Part shown: piece by piece, positions 14,364 to 16,631 of the stretch
How positions within the stretch are numbered: the first letter of the stretch is position 1
Layout: each line of letters starts with the position of its first letter
NCBI GenBank assembly: GCA_035518875.1
Contig: DATIXD010000288.1
Coordinates: 1 to 16,631, forward strand
Reading direction: 5' to 3'
DNA from: DATIXD01 sp035518875
GTDB taxonomy: Bacteria > Pseudomonadota > Gammaproteobacteria > Methylococcales > Methylococcaceae
Length of the DNA stretch: 16,631 bases
The notes under the pieces: generated by a model
What the model was told of the DNA's origin: nothing
The model's input: the letters and a program-made list of their open reading frames with translations, nothing else
Database searches by the model: none
Position numbers and translations under genes: made by a program

Positions 14364-15441
14364 TCCGGGCGACAAGATCAACCTCCTCGCCTTCGACCGG
14401 AAGGCGATGGAGGACTATTTTCGCGAAATTGGCGAAAAGCCTTTCCGCGCGGTGCAACTGCTGCAGTGGATACACCAGCGCGGAATCACCGATTTCGCCC
14501 TCATGTCCAATCTGAGCAAGGCCTTGCGCAGCTTCCTGGAAGAGCACGGCGAGATCCGCCCGCCGGAAATCGTCTACGCGCAGAAATCCGCCGACGGCAC
14601 CCGCAAATGGCTGCTGCAAGTCGATTCGCAGAACCGCATCGAAACGGTCTTCATTCCCGAGGAGGGGCGCGGCACCCTGTGCGTTTCCTCCCAGGTGGGC
14701 TGCGCCCTCAATTGTTCTTTTTGCTCCACCGCGCAACAAGGCTTTAACCGCAATCTGAGCGTCGCCGAAATCATCGGCCAGCTTTGGGTCGCCCAGCGCG
14801 AACTCGGCGGGGCGGCACGCATCACCAATGTGGTTTTGATGGGCATGGGCGAACCTCTGCTCAATTTCAACAACGTGGTCAGCGCCATCGACCTGATGAT
14901 GGACGACTTCGCCTATGGTCTTTCCAAGCGTCGGGTGACCTTGAGCACATCGGGCGTGGTGCCGGCGCTGGACCGGCTGGCCGAGGTCAGCGATGTGAGT
15001 CTGGCGGTATCCCTGCATGCGCCGGACGACAGGCTGCGCGACCAGTTGGTGCCGATCAACCAAAAGTATCCGCTGCGCGAGTTGCTGGCCGCCTGCAAGC
15101 GTTACGTCGGCAAGGAACACCGCCGCAAGGTTACGTTCGAGTATGTCATGCTCGCCGGAGTGAACGACGCCCCGGTCCAAGCCAGGGCGCTGGTGAAACT
15201 GCTCAGCAACGTGCCGGCCAAGGTCAACCTCATTCCCTTCAACCCCTTCCCGAACGCCGGCTACCAGTGTTCGAGTCCTGCGGCCATCGACCGTTTCAGC
15301 CTGATTCTGCAGGAGGCGGGGCTCATCACCACAACCCGCCGGACCCGGGGTGATGACATCGACGCCGCCTGTGGCCAGTTGGTGGGCCGGGTCAACGACA
15401 GAAGCCGTCGGCACATCCGGCTCGGAGTGCAAGCCCCATGA
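14338..15441 (+). CDS. rlmN: Dual-specificity 23S rRNA (A2503-C2)/tRNA (A37-C2) methyltransferase RlmN
   Basis: A radical-SAM enzyme that methylates C2 of adenine 2503 in 23S rRNA and adenine 37 in some tRNAs. The 367-residue product has the N-terminal segment KINLLAFDR and GEKPFRAVQLLQW, the 4Fe-4S motif Cys122, Cys126, Cys129 (GCALNCSFC), the SAM-binding MGMGEPLLN (168-176), and the cysteine involved in methyl transfer, Cys345 in DIDAACGQL. The start at ATG 14338 lies inside ndk; AAGGA just before it is close to the codon (two bases), so coupling to ndk is likely. No later start would keep the conserved N-terminus. The stop overlaps the pilF start as ATGA. Confidence 0.96.
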   Translation: MKSAPAPVNPGDKINLLAFDRKAMEDYFREIGEKPFRAVQLLQWIHQRGITDFALMSNLSKALRSFLEEHGEIRPPEIVYAQKSADGTRKWLLQVDSQNRIETVFIPEEGRGTLCVSSQVGCALNCSFCSTAQQGFNRNLSVAEIIGQLWVAQRELGGAARITNVVLMGMGEPLLNFNNVVSAIDLMMDDFAYGLSKRRVTLSTSGVVPALDRLAEVSDVSLAVSLHAPDDRLRDQLVPINQKYPLRELLAACKRYVGKEHRRKVTFEYVMLAGVNDAPVQARALVKLLSNVPAKVNLIPFNPFPNAGYQCSSPAAIDRFSLILQEAGLITTTRRTRGDDIDAACGQLVGRVNDRSRRHIRLGVQAP

Positions 15442-16190
15442 AAACGCATGCACTGATCCTGCTGGCGGCTACCCTCGTCCTGACGGGCTGTTCGTCCACG
15501 TCCAAGAAAGAGCCGGGTGAAACCAGCGTTGCCGATATCTATGTGCAGAAAGGCGTCCAGTACATGGAGAGTGGCCAGCTCGACGTCGCCCTCCAGGACT
15601 TGCAGCACGCTATCGAACTGGACGGGCGCAACAGCGAGGCGCACAACGCCATCGCCGTGCTGTACGGAAGGCTCGACCGTCCCGGTGACGCCGAAACGCA
15701 TTTCAAGCGCGCGCTGTCCCTGGATTCGAACAACGCCAGCACACTGAACAACTACGGTCGTTTTCTCTGCGCCCGTGGGCAGTACGACCAGGCTATGGAC
15801 TATTACCGGCAGGCGATCGGCTCCCCGCTCTATTCGCAGCCCTGGGTCGCACTGACCAATGCCGGCCTGTGCGCGCGGTCTTCCGGCAAGAAAGCCGAAA
15901 CCGAAGAATATCTCCGCAAGGCGCTGGAGAAAAACCCCGCATTTCCGCCGGCGCTGCTGGAAATGGCGAAGCTCAGCTTCGAAAACGGGCAATTCATGTC
16001 CGCGCGCGCCTTTTTGCAGCGTTACGAAGCCGTCGCCGCACCCACCGCGGAGGCCCTGTGGATTGGCGTCCAGACCGAGCAGGCATTGGGCAATTCCCAG
16101 GCGGTGGGCGATTACATCAACACCCTGCGCAGCCGCTTCCCGGACAGCCGGGAAGCCCTGCAAGCCCGAAGGCTGCAGTCCGATTACTGA
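15438..16190 (+). CDS. pilF: Type IV pilus biogenesis/stability lipoprotein PilF (PilW), TPR protein
   Basis: An outer-membrane pilotin that helps localise and assemble the PilQ secretin through which type IV pili emerge. The 250 residues begin with a lipoprotein signal (MKTHALILLAATLVLTGC); the lipobox LTGC makes Cys18 the lipid-modified residue. The mature part is made of TPR repeats (about 32-240, e.g. YVQKGVQYMESGQLDVALQD and NNYGRFLCARGQYDQAMDYY). The gene order rlmN, pilF, hisS is common in gammaproteobacteria and supports the name. The start overlaps the rlmN stop by four bases. Confidence 0.93.
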   Translation: MKTHALILLAATLVLTGCSSTSKKEPGETSVADIYVQKGVQYMESGQLDVALQDLQHAIELDGRNSEAHNAIAVLYGRLDRPGDAETHFKRALSLDSNNASTLNNYGRFLCARGQYDQAMDYYRQAIGSPLYSQPWVALTNAGLCARSSGKKAETEEYLRKALEKNPAFPPALLEMAKLSFENGQFMSARAFLQRYEAVAAPTAEALWIGVQTEQALGNSQAVGDYINTLRSRFPDSREALQARRLQSDY

Positions 16191-16212
16191 ACCCTCCAAC
16201 CGCGACTTCTCA

Positions 16213-16631
16213 ATGACGGACAAAATCCAAGCGATCCGGGGCATGCACGATATCCTCCCGGATCAAACCCCACGCTGGCAGGGCGTCGAGGCGGTTTTCC
16301 GCCGGATCCTGTCGGCCTACGGCTATCAGGAAATCCGCCTGCCCATCGTCGAGAAAACGGAGCTGTTCAAACGCTCGATCGGCGAGGTGACCGACATCGT
16401 CGAAAAGGAGATGTACACCTTCGACGACCGTAACGGCGATTCGCTCACCCTGCGCCCCGAAGGCACGGCGGGCTGCCTGCGCGCCTGCCTGGAACAGGGC
16501 CTGTTGCACTACCCAGCCCACCGGCTTTGGTATCAGGGGCCGATGTTCCGCCACGAGCGGCCGCAGAAGGGGCGTTACCGCCAGTTCCACCAAATGGGCG
16601 TGGAAGCCTACGGCATGTCCGGACCGGACAT
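16213..16631 (+). CDS. hisS: Histidyl-tRNA synthetase (partial, 5' part)
   Basis: Charges tRNA-His with histidine in the cytoplasm. Only the first 139 codons lie in the window. They show the class II synthetase start KIQAIRGMHDILP, the dimer/motif 1 region YGYQEIRLPIVEKTELFKR, the histidine-site segment LTLRPEGTAG, and motif 2 MFRHERPQKGRYRQFHQ. All agree with HisS, and the reading frame is intact up to the edge. The ATG is 22 bases after the pilF stop and has no strong ribosome site. Confidence 0.96.
   Translation, partial: MTDKIQAIRGMHDILPDQTPRWQGVEAVFRRILSAYGYQEIRLPIVEKTELFKRSIGEVTDIVEKEMYTFDDRNGDSLTLRPEGTAGCLRACLEQGLLHYPAHRLWYQGPMFRHERPQKGRYRQFHQMGVEAYGMSGPD

Noticed and set aside
14329..15453. 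Long minus-strand open frame (374 codons) opposite rlmN
   Set aside because: rlmN on the plus strand has all catalytic motifs; the antisense frame is rich in histidine, arginine and glutamine, typical of a shadow.

Overview
The window looks like ordinary chromosome from a GC-rich gammaproteobacterium. The order iscR, cysteine desulfurase, iscA, ndk, rlmN, pilF, hisS fits that class. A methanotroph of the Methylococcales type is my best guess, but nothing in the sequence proves the genus. No tRNA, rRNA, CRISPR array, insertion sequence or phage gene is visible.

Layout. Positions 1-157 (minus) hold the start of an XRE-type DNA-binding regulator with its own strong promoter. Positions 409-4371 (plus) hold a stress and protein-quality-control cluster: a small heat-shock protein (Hsp20), an ATP-dependent Lon protease, protein-L-isoaspartate methyltransferase (pcm) and a DksA/TraR-type zinc-finger protein. 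Positions 4384-6987 (minus) form a block read in the opposite direction: a possible 58-residue ORF, a DUF3047 exported protein, a 19-codon Tat-signal-like mini-ORF, and a two-gene ABC-2 exporter. Positions 7121-11666 (plus) hold an envelope signalling pair: a LysM-FecR protein and a membrane CHASE2-PAS-GGDEF-EAL protein of cyclic-di-GMP turnover. Positions 11768-13778 (plus) hold a minimal Fe-S assembly cluster: iscR, cysteine desulfurase and iscA, with no scaffold gene iscU. Positions 13932-16631 (plus) hold the conserved housekeeping run ndk, rlmN, pilF and hisS, the last cut by the window edge.

How the genes work together. Hsp20 holds unfolding proteins, Lon degrades them, Pcm repairs isoaspartyl damage, and the DksA-like protein may adjust transcription under stress. 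IscR carries the three cysteines and one histidine that hold its cluster, and a sequence resembling the type 1 IscR site overlaps the -35 box of its own promoter, so feedback control by Fe-S status is expected. The FecR and CHASE2 proteins lie 7 bases apart and both place large domains outside the cytoplasm, which suggests that an envelope signal is passed to the cyclic-di-GMP enzyme.

No clear new multi-gene system is present. The best candidates for a second look are the 5' leader of hsp20 (possible RNA thermometer), the Tat-like mini-ORF that stops one base before the ABC ATPase start, and the iscU-less isc cluster with a shortened desulfurase.
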